From: a virus
Direction: 5' to 3' (one strand)
Length of the DNA: 23,433 nucleotides
Virus record (IMG/VR): IMGVR_UViG_3300009130_000141
Location: 1-23,433 of that record
A program made the position numbers and the translations under genes. Positions 1 through 6,961 of the stretch are shown piece after piece (the first letter of the stretch is position 1; each line of letters starts with the position of its first letter). The notes beneath the pieces are model-generated. The model was not told where the DNA came from. It searched no databases and saw only the letters and a list, made by a program, of their open reading frames with translations.

Positions 1-206
1 TTGGATCTGATTATAAGAATGATGCTATGCATTATTCAGAGGGTCAAGAAGTTTATGGTGGACATAGGATTTGTAATATTTTACATAATGAAGAAAGTAG
101 TTCATATACAGTTTGGATAAGTAAAAATGAAGAAGTTTTACCTTGGAAAAATTTTAATTCAAATATGGCTATTGCAGTAGAATATGACTTAGAATATAAT
201 GAATAG
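1..206 (+). CDS. 3' end of an unrecognised phage protein (5' truncated)
   Basis: The frame whose first full codon is at base 3 stays open from the window edge to a TAG at 204-206, giving about 67 residues. The visible part is hydrophilic with several aromatic residues (an SYTVWISKNEEVLPWKNF stretch) and ends in YDLEYNE. It overlaps the ATG of the next gene (199-201) by 8 bases, a translational-coupling arrangement that supports this frame. The other two forward frames close early (TGA at 8-10 in frame 2; TAA near base 120 in frame 1). I do not recognise the family. Its position directly before a GroES-like gene and the terminase genes suggests a phage protein of the same operon, but nothing shows a function. 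It is the only gene here ending in TAG. Confidence 0.6.
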   Translation, partial: GSDYKNDAMHYSEGQEVYGGHRICNILHNEESSSYTVWISKNEEVLPWKNFNSNMAIAVEYDLEYNE

Positions 207-807
207 TCTCTATGATTTTATAATTACTCCAGTTGATGGTCGCTATAATAACACAAAAAAGATAGGTGATAAAACTTTAATATTAAATACAAGTATTGAA
301 GATTTTAAAGCAATAAATAAAGAAGGTATAGTGTTAAAAACTCCTTTAGCATTTAAATCACCTATTGAAGTAGGAGACCGAGTAATGGTTCATCATAATA
401 TATTTAGAAGATTCTACAATATAAAAGGTAAAGAACAAAATAGTAGATCTTATTTTAAGGAAGACATGTATTTCTGTAGTATGGATCAACTTTATTTATA
501 TAAGAAAAAAGATCAATGGAATGGTTTTTTAGATAGATGTTTTGTTCAACCTATAAAAGAAAATAATAAATACCGAATTAACCCAACTAAACCTAATATA
601 GGAATTATAAAATATAACAATTCTAAATTAAAAAAATTAGGTATAGAAGTAGGGTCGTTAGTTTCTTTTAAAAAAGAAAGAGAATTTGAGTTTGTGATAG
701 ATAACGAATTACTCTATTGTATGAAATTAAATGATATAGTTATAGAACATGAATACGAAGGAAACGAAGAAAAATATAATCCTAGCTGGGCAAGTTGCGG
801 TAGATGA
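199..807 (+). CDS. GroES-like co-chaperonin (probable)
   Basis: A 202-residue protein whose second half resembles the GroES/T4 gp31 fold. CFVQPI (residues 114-119) fits the first strand, GIEVGSLVSF (148-157) fits the family's 'VGD-V-F' segment, and FEFVIDNELLYCMKLNDIV (163-181) fits the 'IDGEEYL-M-E-DI' end. The first half repeats part of the pattern: EGIVLKTPLAFKSPIEVGDR (42-61), followed by a long aromatic insert (68-113) where GroES has its mobile loop. GroES is about 97 residues and gp31 about 111, so this protein is roughly double length and may hold two related barrels. Co-chaperonins cap GroEL rings; T4 gp31 serves folding of its capsid protein. The start at 199 overlaps the preceding stop by 8 bases, and the 3' end overlaps the next gene by 59 bases. 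The fold is inferred from pattern only; an unrelated beta-barrel is possible. Confidence 0.5.
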   Translation: MNSLYDFIITPVDGRYNNTKKIGDKTLILNTSIEDFKAINKEGIVLKTPLAFKSPIEVGDRVMVHHNIFRRFYNIKGKEQNSRSYFKEDMYFCSMDQLYLYKKKDQWNGFLDRCFVQPIKENNKYRINPTKPNIGIIKYNNSKLKKLGIEVGSLVSFKKEREFEFVIDNELLYCMKLNDIVIEHEYEGNEEKYNPSWASCGR

Positions 808-1024
808 ATTGATAAAAGTTGCTAAAGAACCAATTGTAGATAGTGGGGATGATGTATCTGCTGATAGATTAAAAAATGCTGCTGCTACTAAAAAGTTAGC
901 TATTTTTGATGCTTTTGAAATTCTTAACAGAATGGAAGAAGAAGAACAAATTTTAGAAGGTAAACCTATAGAAGATAAACCCAAGAGATCTTATTCTGTA
1001 TCCCCTGAAAAAAGATCTAAATAA
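749..1024 (+). CDS. Small protein upstream of TerL, candidate small terminase subunit
   Basis: A 91-residue, mainly helical, charged protein. Its core is QVAVDELIKVAKEPIV (15-30) followed by SADRLKNAAATKKLAIFDAF (37-56), and it ends in a basic tail. It lies immediately before the large terminase, and its stop TAA (1022-1024) shares one base with the TerL ATG (1024-1026), so the two are probably co-translated. A short helical protein just ahead of terL is the usual place for the small terminase subunit, which recognises phage DNA and regulates TerL. I infer that role from position and size; no helix-turn-helix is obvious. The first 19 codons overlap the end of the GroES-like gene in another frame. 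The start is kept because the ILAGQVAVDEL segment, which looks like part of the folded core, begins inside the overlap. Confidence 0.5.
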   Translation: MNTKETKKNIILAGQVAVDELIKVAKEPIVDSGDDVSADRLKNAAATKKLAIFDAFEILNRMEEEEQILEGKPIEDKPKRSYSVSPEKRSK

Positions 1025-3255
1025 TGGCATATATTCAAACTTTGTATACTATATTAAAAGATGTAGTAAAACCTAAGATTCTTAAAAAAAAGAATAGATA
1101 TAAACAATGGGAGTATGGATACAATGATGAGTATGATTTTATTGTAATAAGTAAAACTGGAGAAATTGGAGAAATCATTGAAATACAAAATCTCAAGATT
1201 GCTTTACCGGCAGTTAATAAACCGTTCAAACGAAGTGAAAATAAATCAGAGCAATATTGGGAAAAACAACCCTACCCAAAAGAACTAAAGAGAATAAAAA
1301 GTACTTTTGAGTGGGATGAATATCCAGCAGATTTTAAAGAAAAATGGTTTGATTATATAGATGAAGAATTTAATAGAAGAGAAGAAGGGTTTTGGTATTA
1401 TAACAATGGTGTACCTAATTATATCACTGGTACTCACTACATTTATTTGCAATGGGCAAAAATTGACATTGGATCAGCCGATTATAGAGAAGCAAATAAA
1501 TTATTTTTCTATTTTTGGGAAGCGTGTAAAGCCGATACGAGGTGTTATGGAATGTGCTATCTTAAAAACAGACGATCAGGATTTTCTTTCATGGCGTCAT
1601 CAGAACTTGTTAATCAAGCCACCATGTCTAGCGATTCAAGATTTGGTGTATTATCCAAAACAGGTTGGGATGCTAAAAAGATGTTCACGGATAAAGTTGT
1701 ACCAATCTCGGTTAACTATCCGTTTTTCTTCAAACCAATCCAGGATGGTATGGATCGTCCTAAAACCGAATTGGCCTACCGGGTACCTGCATCTAAATTA
1801 ACGAGAAGAAAATTAGATACAAAAGAAAAACTAGAGGAATTAGATGGATTAGATACTACTATAGATTGGAAAAACACTGGAGATAATAGTTATGATGGTG
1901 AAAAACTTAAACTCTTAGCTCATGATGAAAGTGGTAAGTGGGAAAGACCAGATAATATTAAAAACAATTGGAAAGTAACTAAAACTTGTCTTCGATTAGG
2001 AAGAAGAATTATAGGTAAATGTATGATGGGATCTACCAGTAATGCATTAGATAAAGGAGGACAAAACTTTAAAGATATATATTACAATTCTGATGTAAAT
2101 AAAAGAAATAGGAATGGTCAAACAAGTTCTGGATTATATTCTTTATTTATCCCTATGGAATGGAATTATGAAGGATATATAGATCAATATGGATATCCAG
2201 TCTTCGATACTCCAGTTGAACCAATAATGGGGATAGACAATATCTTAATAAAAATTGGTGTTATAGAATATTGGGAGAATGAAGCAGATGGACTAAAGAA
2301 TGATCAAGACGGTTTAAATGAATTTTATAGGCAATTTCCAAGAACAGAAAAACATGCTTTTAGAGATGAAACCAAAGAATCATTATTTAATCTTGTTAAA
2401 ATCTACGAGCAAATAGATTATAATGAGGATGTAAATAACATGGCTCAAGTGTCACAAGGTAATTTTCAATGGAGAGAAGGAGTTAAAGATAGAGAAGTTG
2501 TTTTTTTACCAAATAACAATGGAAGATTTAAGATATCATGGGTTCCACCTAAAAATCTTCAAAATCAAGTGATTATAAAAAATGGGTTAAAGTATCCTGC
2601 TAATGAACATATTGGAGCTTTTGGATGTGATCCATATGATATTTCAGGAACAGTGGATGGTAGAGGATCTAAAGGTTCTTTACACGGGTTAACCAAATTT
2701 CATTTAGAAGAAGGTCCAATTAATAGATTTTTTCTTCAATATATCTCTAGACCACCTACAGCTGAAACCTTTTTTGAAGATGTATTAATGGCATGTGTGT
2801 TTTACGGAATGCCTATTTTAATTGAGAATAATAAACCTAGAATTTTATATCATTTTAAAAAAAGAGGATATAGACACTTTTGTATAAATAGACCAGATAA
2901 AGTGTGGAGTAAATTATCTGTAACAGAAAGAGAATTAGGAGGAATTCCTAACTCTAGTGAAGATATAAAACAAGCTCACGCAGCAGCTATTGAAACTTAT
3001 ATAGAAACTCATGTAGGATTTAATGAAGAAGGTCTATGTGGAAATATGTATTTTCAAGAGACGTTAGAAGATTGGGCACAATTTAATATAAATAAACGAA
3101 CAAAACACGATGCTTCTATTAGTTCAGGTTTAGCTATTATGGCTTGTAATAAAAACAAATACAGACCACTTGCTGAACGTACAGTTAAAAAGATTGATTT
3201 AGGAATAAAAAGATATGATAACGATGGAGTTGTTTCAAAAATAATAAATAAATGA
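1024..3255 (+). CDS. terL: Terminase large subunit (crAss-like)
   Basis: A 743-residue DNA-packaging motor. TerL docks on the portal, pumps DNA with an N-terminal ATPase and cuts it with a C-terminal RNase H-like nuclease. ATPase: the GTHYIYLQW segment (136-144) is followed by a degenerate Walker A, LKNRRSGFSFMASSE (180-194), and a Walker B, LKLLAHDESGK (295-305, D301/E302). GSTSNALDKGGQNFKD (336-351) fits the coupling region. Nuclease: FGCDPYDISG (533-542, D536), the acidic ILIENN (598-603, E601) and KHDASIS (694-700, D696) fit the three metal-binding acids. The QDGMDRPKTELAYRVPASK region (240-258) looks characteristic of crAss-like and related marine phages. The start overlaps the upstream stop by one base, and the stop overlaps the portal start as ATGA. 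G+C rises locally over about 1560-1800, across the Walker A region. I am confident of the family; the exact catalytic residues are by eye. Confidence 0.92.
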   Translation: MAYIQTLYTILKDVVKPKILKKKNRYKQWEYGYNDEYDFIVISKTGEIGEIIEIQNLKIALPAVNKPFKRSENKSEQYWEKQPYPKELKRIKSTFEWDEYPADFKEKWFDYIDEEFNRREEGFWYYNNGVPNYITGTHYIYLQWAKIDIGSADYREANKLFFYFWEACKADTRCYGMCYLKNRRSGFSFMASSELVNQATMSSDSRFGVLSKTGWDAKKMFTDKVVPISVNYPFFFKPIQDGMDRPKTELAYRVPASKLTRRKLDTKEKLEELDGLDTTIDWKNTGDNSYDGEKLKLLAHDESGKWERPDNIKNNWKVTKTCLRLGRRIIGKCMMGSTSNALDKGGQNFKDIYYNSDVNKRNRNGQTSSGLYSLFIPMEWNYEGYIDQYGYPVFDTPVEPIMGIDNILIKIGVIEYWENEADGLKNDQDGLNEFYRQFPRTEKHAFRDETKESLFNLVKIYEQIDYNEDVNNMAQVSQGNFQWREGVKDREVVFLPNNNGRFKISWVPPKNLQNQVIIKNGLKYPANEHIGAFGCDPYDISGTVDGRGSKGSLHGLTKFHLEEGPINRFFLQYISRPPTAETFFEDVLMACVFYGMPILIENNKPRILYHFKKRGYRHFCINRPDKVWSKLSVTERELGGIPNSSEDIKQAHAAAIETYIETHVGFNEEGLCGNMYFQETLEDWAQFNINKRTKHDASISSGLAIMACNKNKYRPLAERTVKKIDLGIKRYDNDGVVSKIINK

Positions 3256-5723
3256 TTTATACTAATACTAGAAGTGCTTTTCCCGACCAAGTAGTTCCTC
3301 AAGAAGAGAAAATGAGTTTAGAATATGGACTCATGGTAGCAAGAGCAATAGAAGGACAATGGTTCAGTCAAGGTATAGGTGGTGATAGATATGCATTTAA
3401 TTATAATATTTTTCATCAAAGACGATTATACGCACGAGGAGAACAAAGCATTCAAAAATATAAAGACGAGCTCTCTATCAACGGTGATTTATCATATTTA
3501 AATTTAGATTGGAAACCAGTACCTATAATTCCTAAATTTGTAGATATAGTAGTTAATGGTATGTCTGATAAGATATACGATATAAAAGCTTATTCACAAG
3601 ATCCTGCTTCTCAAAAAGCAAGAACTGATTATGCTACTAAAATACATAAAGATATAAAGACTAGAGCTTACATGGAAAAAGTGGAACAAGCTTTAGGCAT
3701 GAATATAGCTGAAACGCAAGGTATGGATAACGTACCTATAAATGAACAAGAATTAGAGGTTCATATGCAGTTAGATTATAAACAATCTATAGAACTAGCT
3801 GAAGAAGAATTAATCGCTAATACACTTGCTAAAAATAAATTTAATTTAACTAGAACTAGATTTATAAAAGATTTAGTAGTCTTAGGAATAGGTGCAGTAA
3901 AAACCACTTTTAATAGAGCAGAAGGAATAGTAGTAGATTATGTGGATCCGGCTAATTTAGTATGGTCTTATACTGAAGATCCAAATTTTGAAGATATATA
4001 CTACGTAGGTGAAGTTAAATCTATTAGTATACCAGAGTTAAAAAAAGAGTTTCCAGATATAAGTGATAGAGAACTAGAAGAGATACAAAAATTTCCAGGT
4101 AATACTAATTACGTAAGAAATTGGGAAGGAAGAAACAATAACAATACTGTTCAAGTTTTATATTTTGAGTATAAAACTTACGCTGATCAAGTATTTAAAA
4201 TTAAATACACAGATCAAGGATTAGAAAAAGCTATTGAAAAAACTGATTTCTTTAATCCTCCTCCAAATGATAATTTTAAGAGAGTATCGAGATCTGTAGA
4301 GGTACTTTATCATGGAGCTAAAATCTTAGGTCACCCTATAATGTTACAATGGAAAGTTGCTGAGAATATGACTCGACCTTTTTCCAATACTTCTAAAGTT
4401 AACATGAATTATCAAATTTGTGCTCCTAGCATATATAAGGGTAGAATTGAATCATTAGTAGAACGTATGACCGGTTTTGCAGACATGATACAGTTAACGT
4501 CATTAAAGTTGCAACAGGTACTAGCTAGGACAGTCCCAGATGGAGTATTTTTAGATGTAGATGGTCTAGCAGAGGTAGACTTAGGTAATGGTACTAATTA
4601 CAATCCTCAAGAAGCTTTAAACATGTATTTCCAAACTGGTAGTATTGTAGGTAGATCTATGACACAAGATGGAGATTTAAATCATGGTAAAGTTCCTATT
4701 CAAGAGTTAAATAGTTCTAGTGGTCAATCAAAAATTCAGTCATTAATTGCTACTTATCAGTATTATTTACAAATGATAAGAGACGTAACCGGATTAAATG
4801 AAGCAAGGGATGGTAGTATGCCAAATGAAGACTCTTTAGTAGGATTACAAAAATTAGCTGCTGCTGCTTCTAACACCGCAACAAAACACATTTTATCAGC
4901 TAGTTTGTTTTTAACATTAAGAGCATGTGAAAACATATCTTTAAGAGTAGCTGATTGTATTCAATTTGACTTGTTAAGAGAATCTTTAATAAATAGTATA
5001 AGTTTATTTAATGTAAAAACTTTAGAAGAAATACAAGATATACATTTATATGATTTTGGAATTTATTTAGATATTGAACCTGATGAAGAAGAAAAAGCTT
5101 TATTAGAACAAAATATTCAAATGGCACTTCAACAACAAAGTATAAATTTAGAAGATGCTATTGATATACGAGAGATAAGGAATTTGATGTTAGCTAATCA
5201 ATTGTTAAAGCTTAGGAGAAAAAGAAAACAAGAAGCAGATCAAAAAGCACAACAACAAATGATTCAAGCTCAAGCTAAAGCAAATGCGGAAGCTGCTGAA
5301 AAAGCAGCAATGGCTGAGGTTCAAAAACAACAGGCAATTGCAGAAACAACAATGCAATTAGAACAAGGAAAAGGTCAAATAGCAATTCAAAGAATCCAAA
5401 CAGAAGGAGAGATTAAAAAGCAATTGATGGAACTTCAATTTGGATATGACAAACAGTTGAAGGAAATGGAAGTTCAACAAGCTCGGCTCAAAGAGAAAGA
5501 AATAGAAGATAGAAAAGATACCAGAACGCGGATCCAAGCCACACAACAAAGTAAAATGATAAATCAAAGACAAAATGACTTATTACCAACTGATTTTGAA
5601 ATGGCTGCTGCACCAAGTCCTCCAGAAGCTGAAGCTATGGCATTAGAAGATAGTCAACAACCACAAATAGAAGAAACTGAAACAATACAAGAAACAAACA
5701 TGCCACCACAAATGGGTATGTAA
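3252..5723 (+). CDS. Portal protein with long C-terminal coiled coil
   Basis: An 823-residue protein forming the dodecameric ring at one capsid vertex. It nucleates head assembly and is the docking site for terminase and then for the tail ring proteins. RRLYARGEQSIQKYKDELS (57-75), then GDLSYLNLDWKPVPIIPKF (78-96) and VDIVVNGMSDKIYD (97-110), match the N-terminal portal region of crAss-like phages as I know it. Residues about 654-774 are an Ala/Gln/Glu/Lys-rich stretch without proline, predicted to be a long coiled coil. The last roughly 50 residues are acidic, Pro/Gln-rich and probably disordered. The length is typical of crAss-like portals, larger than most podoviral ones. It overlaps TerL by 4 bases (ATGA), so the two are probably translationally coupled. 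Barrel or tunnel-loop details cannot be resolved by eye. Confidence 0.9.
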   Translation: MIYTNTRSAFPDQVVPQEEKMSLEYGLMVARAIEGQWFSQGIGGDRYAFNYNIFHQRRLYARGEQSIQKYKDELSINGDLSYLNLDWKPVPIIPKFVDIVVNGMSDKIYDIKAYSQDPASQKARTDYATKIHKDIKTRAYMEKVEQALGMNIAETQGMDNVPINEQELEVHMQLDYKQSIELAEEELIANTLAKNKFNLTRTRFIKDLVVLGIGAVKTTFNRAEGIVVDYVDPANLVWSYTEDPNFEDIYYVGEVKSISIPELKKEFPDISDRELEEIQKFPGNTNYVRNWEGRNNNNTVQVLYFEYKTYADQVFKIKYTDQGLEKAIEKTDFFNPPPNDNFKRVSRSVEVLYHGAKILGHPIMLQWKVAENMTRPFSNTSKVNMNYQICAPSIYKGRIESLVERMTGFADMIQLTSLKLQQVLARTVPDGVFLDVDGLAEVDLGNGTNYNPQEALNMYFQTGSIVGRSMTQDGDLNHGKVPIQELNSSSGQSKIQSLIATYQYYLQMIRDVTGLNEARDGSMPNEDSLVGLQKLAAAASNTATKHILSASLFLTLRACENISLRVADCIQFDLLRESLINSISLFNVKTLEEIQDIHLYDFGIYLDIEPDEEEKALLEQNIQMALQQQSINLEDAIDIREIRNLMLANQLLKLRRKRKQEADQKAQQQMIQAQAKANAEAAEKAAMAEVQKQQAIAETTMQLEQGKGQIAIQRIQTEGEIKKQLMELQFGYDKQLKEMEVQQARLKEKEIEDRKDTRTRIQATQQSKMINQRQNDLLPTDFEMAAAPSPPEAEAMALEDSQQPQIEETETIQETNMPPQMGM

Positions 5724-5730
5724 ATAAATT

Positions 5731-5745
5731 ATATAATATTATATC
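5731..5745 (+). promoter_or_regulatory. AT-rich leader shared with the 8808 gene
   Basis: The 15 bases before the scaffold start consist only of A and T except the last base, and contain TATAAT at 5732-5737. They match 8793-8807 at 13 of 15 positions, and the identity continues through the first 13 coding bases (ATGGAAGAAAATA). It could be a phage promoter or translation-initiation element, or coincidence in AT-rich DNA. No Shine-Dalgarno sequence is present. Confidence 0.25.
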
Positions 5746-6951
5746 ATGGAAGAAAATAAAGAAAATTTACCTGTTAGAGAAGAACCAATTAGAGATGACA
5801 AGGTAGAAGGTTTAAAAGTTAAAGTTAAACCAAAACCTAAAAAACTTACTAACAATACTAAGGAAACACCAAAAATAAATTTAAATAAGGAAAAAGATGC
5901 CAGTTCAGAGTCAAGCACAATGCACGTGGATGCGGATAAACAAACCACGAATGTACAAGAAGTGGAGAGCGGAACATCCGAATCAGGATTGCAGCCAGTT
6001 ACCGAAGCGAAAAAAGAAGAAAAGAAGCAAGAAGAGGCCGGGACGAACCCACCGCAGGTAGTTGAAGAAATAACTAATGATGCACCAGTTACTCCAACTA
6101 CAAATCCTACTCCTGTTGATCAACCAAATCTACCTGAAGGAGTTGATAAGTTAGTTAAATTTATGAAAGAAACTGGTGGAAATGTAAATGATTACGTTAG
6201 ATTAAACGCTGATTATAGTGGCGTAGATGATGTAACATTACTTAAAGAATATTATAAAAATACTAAACCTCATCTAGATGCTGAAGAAATAGAATTTCTT
6301 TTAGATGATAAATTTGCTTATGACGCAGATTATGATGAGGATAAAGATATTCGTAAGAAAAAACTTGCGATTAAAGAAGAAGTTGTAAAAGCTCATGCTC
6401 ATTTGAATGATCTAAAGAGTAAATATTACGAGGAAATCAAGTTGAGACCTGGTATTACTCAAGAGCAACAAAAAGCAACAGACTTTTTCAATAGATATAA
6501 CGATGAACAAAAGCGCGCTACAGCACAACATGAAGTTTTTGTAACAGATACTAAAAAACATTTTTCTGGGGATTTCAAAGGTTTTGAGTTTAACCTAGGA
6601 GAAAAGAAATTTAGATACAATGTTACAAATCCTGATGATGTAGCTAACCAGCAATCAGACATTAAAGACTTTGTTAAGACGTTCTTAAATAAAGATGGCA
6701 CTGTAAAAGATTACTCTGGTTATCATAAAGCGATTTATGCTGCGAGAAATGCTGATGCAATTGCAAATCATTTCTATGAACAGGGTAAAGCTGATGCTAT
6801 TAAGAATGTAGTATCCAATACCAAAAATATAAATAATTCTGCTCGTTCTAGCGAACCAACAGAACATGTATATTTAAATGGTTTAAGGATAAAAGCTGTT
6901 ACTGGCGCAAATAGTTCAAAGTTAAAAATAAATACAAGAAATAAAACTTAA
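5746..6951 (+). CDS. Capsid scaffolding protein (probable)
   Basis: A 401-residue, highly charged protein directly upstream of the major capsid gene, the usual place of a scaffold, which organises capsid subunits in the prohead and then leaves. Residues about 1-127 are low-complexity, rich in Glu, Lys, Thr and Pro, and probably disordered. From residue 128 a helical, more conserved-looking part begins (LPEGVDKLVKFMKETGG, NVNDYVRLNADYSGVDDVTL, then TKPHLDAEEIEFLLDDKFAY). The C-terminus is basic (SSKLKINTRNKT), as expected for scaffolds that bind the capsid shell. The role is inferred from position, composition and overall pattern. Bases 5901-6060 (residues about 52-105) have 79 G/C in 160, well above the flanks, with codons such as CAG, GCG, GCC, GGG and CCG that are uncommon elsewhere here. 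No protease motif is seen. Confidence 0.65.
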   Translation: MEENKENLPVREEPIRDDKVEGLKVKVKPKPKKLTNNTKETPKINLNKEKDASSESSTMHVDADKQTTNVQEVESGTSESGLQPVTEAKKEEKKQEEAGTNPPQVVEEITNDAPVTPTTNPTPVDQPNLPEGVDKLVKFMKETGGNVNDYVRLNADYSGVDDVTLLKEYYKNTKPHLDAEEIEFLLDDKFAYDADYDEDKDIRKKKLAIKEEVVKAHAHLNDLKSKYYEEIKLRPGITQEQQKATDFFNRYNDEQKRATAQHEVFVTDTKKHFSGDFKGFEFNLGEKKFRYNVTNPDDVANQQSDIKDFVKTFLNKDGTVKDYSGYHKAIYAARNADAIANHFYEQGKADAIKNVVSNTKNINNSARSSEPTEHVYLNGLRIKAVTGANSSKLKINTRNKT

Positions 6952-6961
6952 AACTTAAAAC
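6943..6961 (+). repeat. 7-bp tandem repeat before the major capsid gene
   Basis: AAAACTT is repeated at 6943-6949 and 6950-6956, with a partial third copy AAAAC at 6957-6961. The repeat overlaps the scaffold stop codon and ends one base before the MCP ATG. It is A-rich and could act as an initiation enhancer for a highly translated gene, but chance expansion is equally possible. Confidence 0.5.

Noticed and set aside
1361-1801. 146-codon open frame on the + strand inside terL
   Set aside because: It lies wholly within the well-supported terL frame. Its product begins with a hydrophobic, out-of-frame-like composition, and no leader or neighbour supports it.
5260-5570. DNA tandem repeat in the portal gene
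   Set aside because: The repeated look comes from Ala/Gln/Lys/Glu-rich coiled-coil codons; no exact repeated unit is maintained.
5731-5745. Canonical Bacteroidota promoter (TTG / TAnnTTTG)
   Set aside because: No TAnnTTTG box with suitable spacing was found before 5746, 8808 or 9635. TATAAT at 5732-5737 lies too close to the start codon and is unremarkable in AT-rich DNA.
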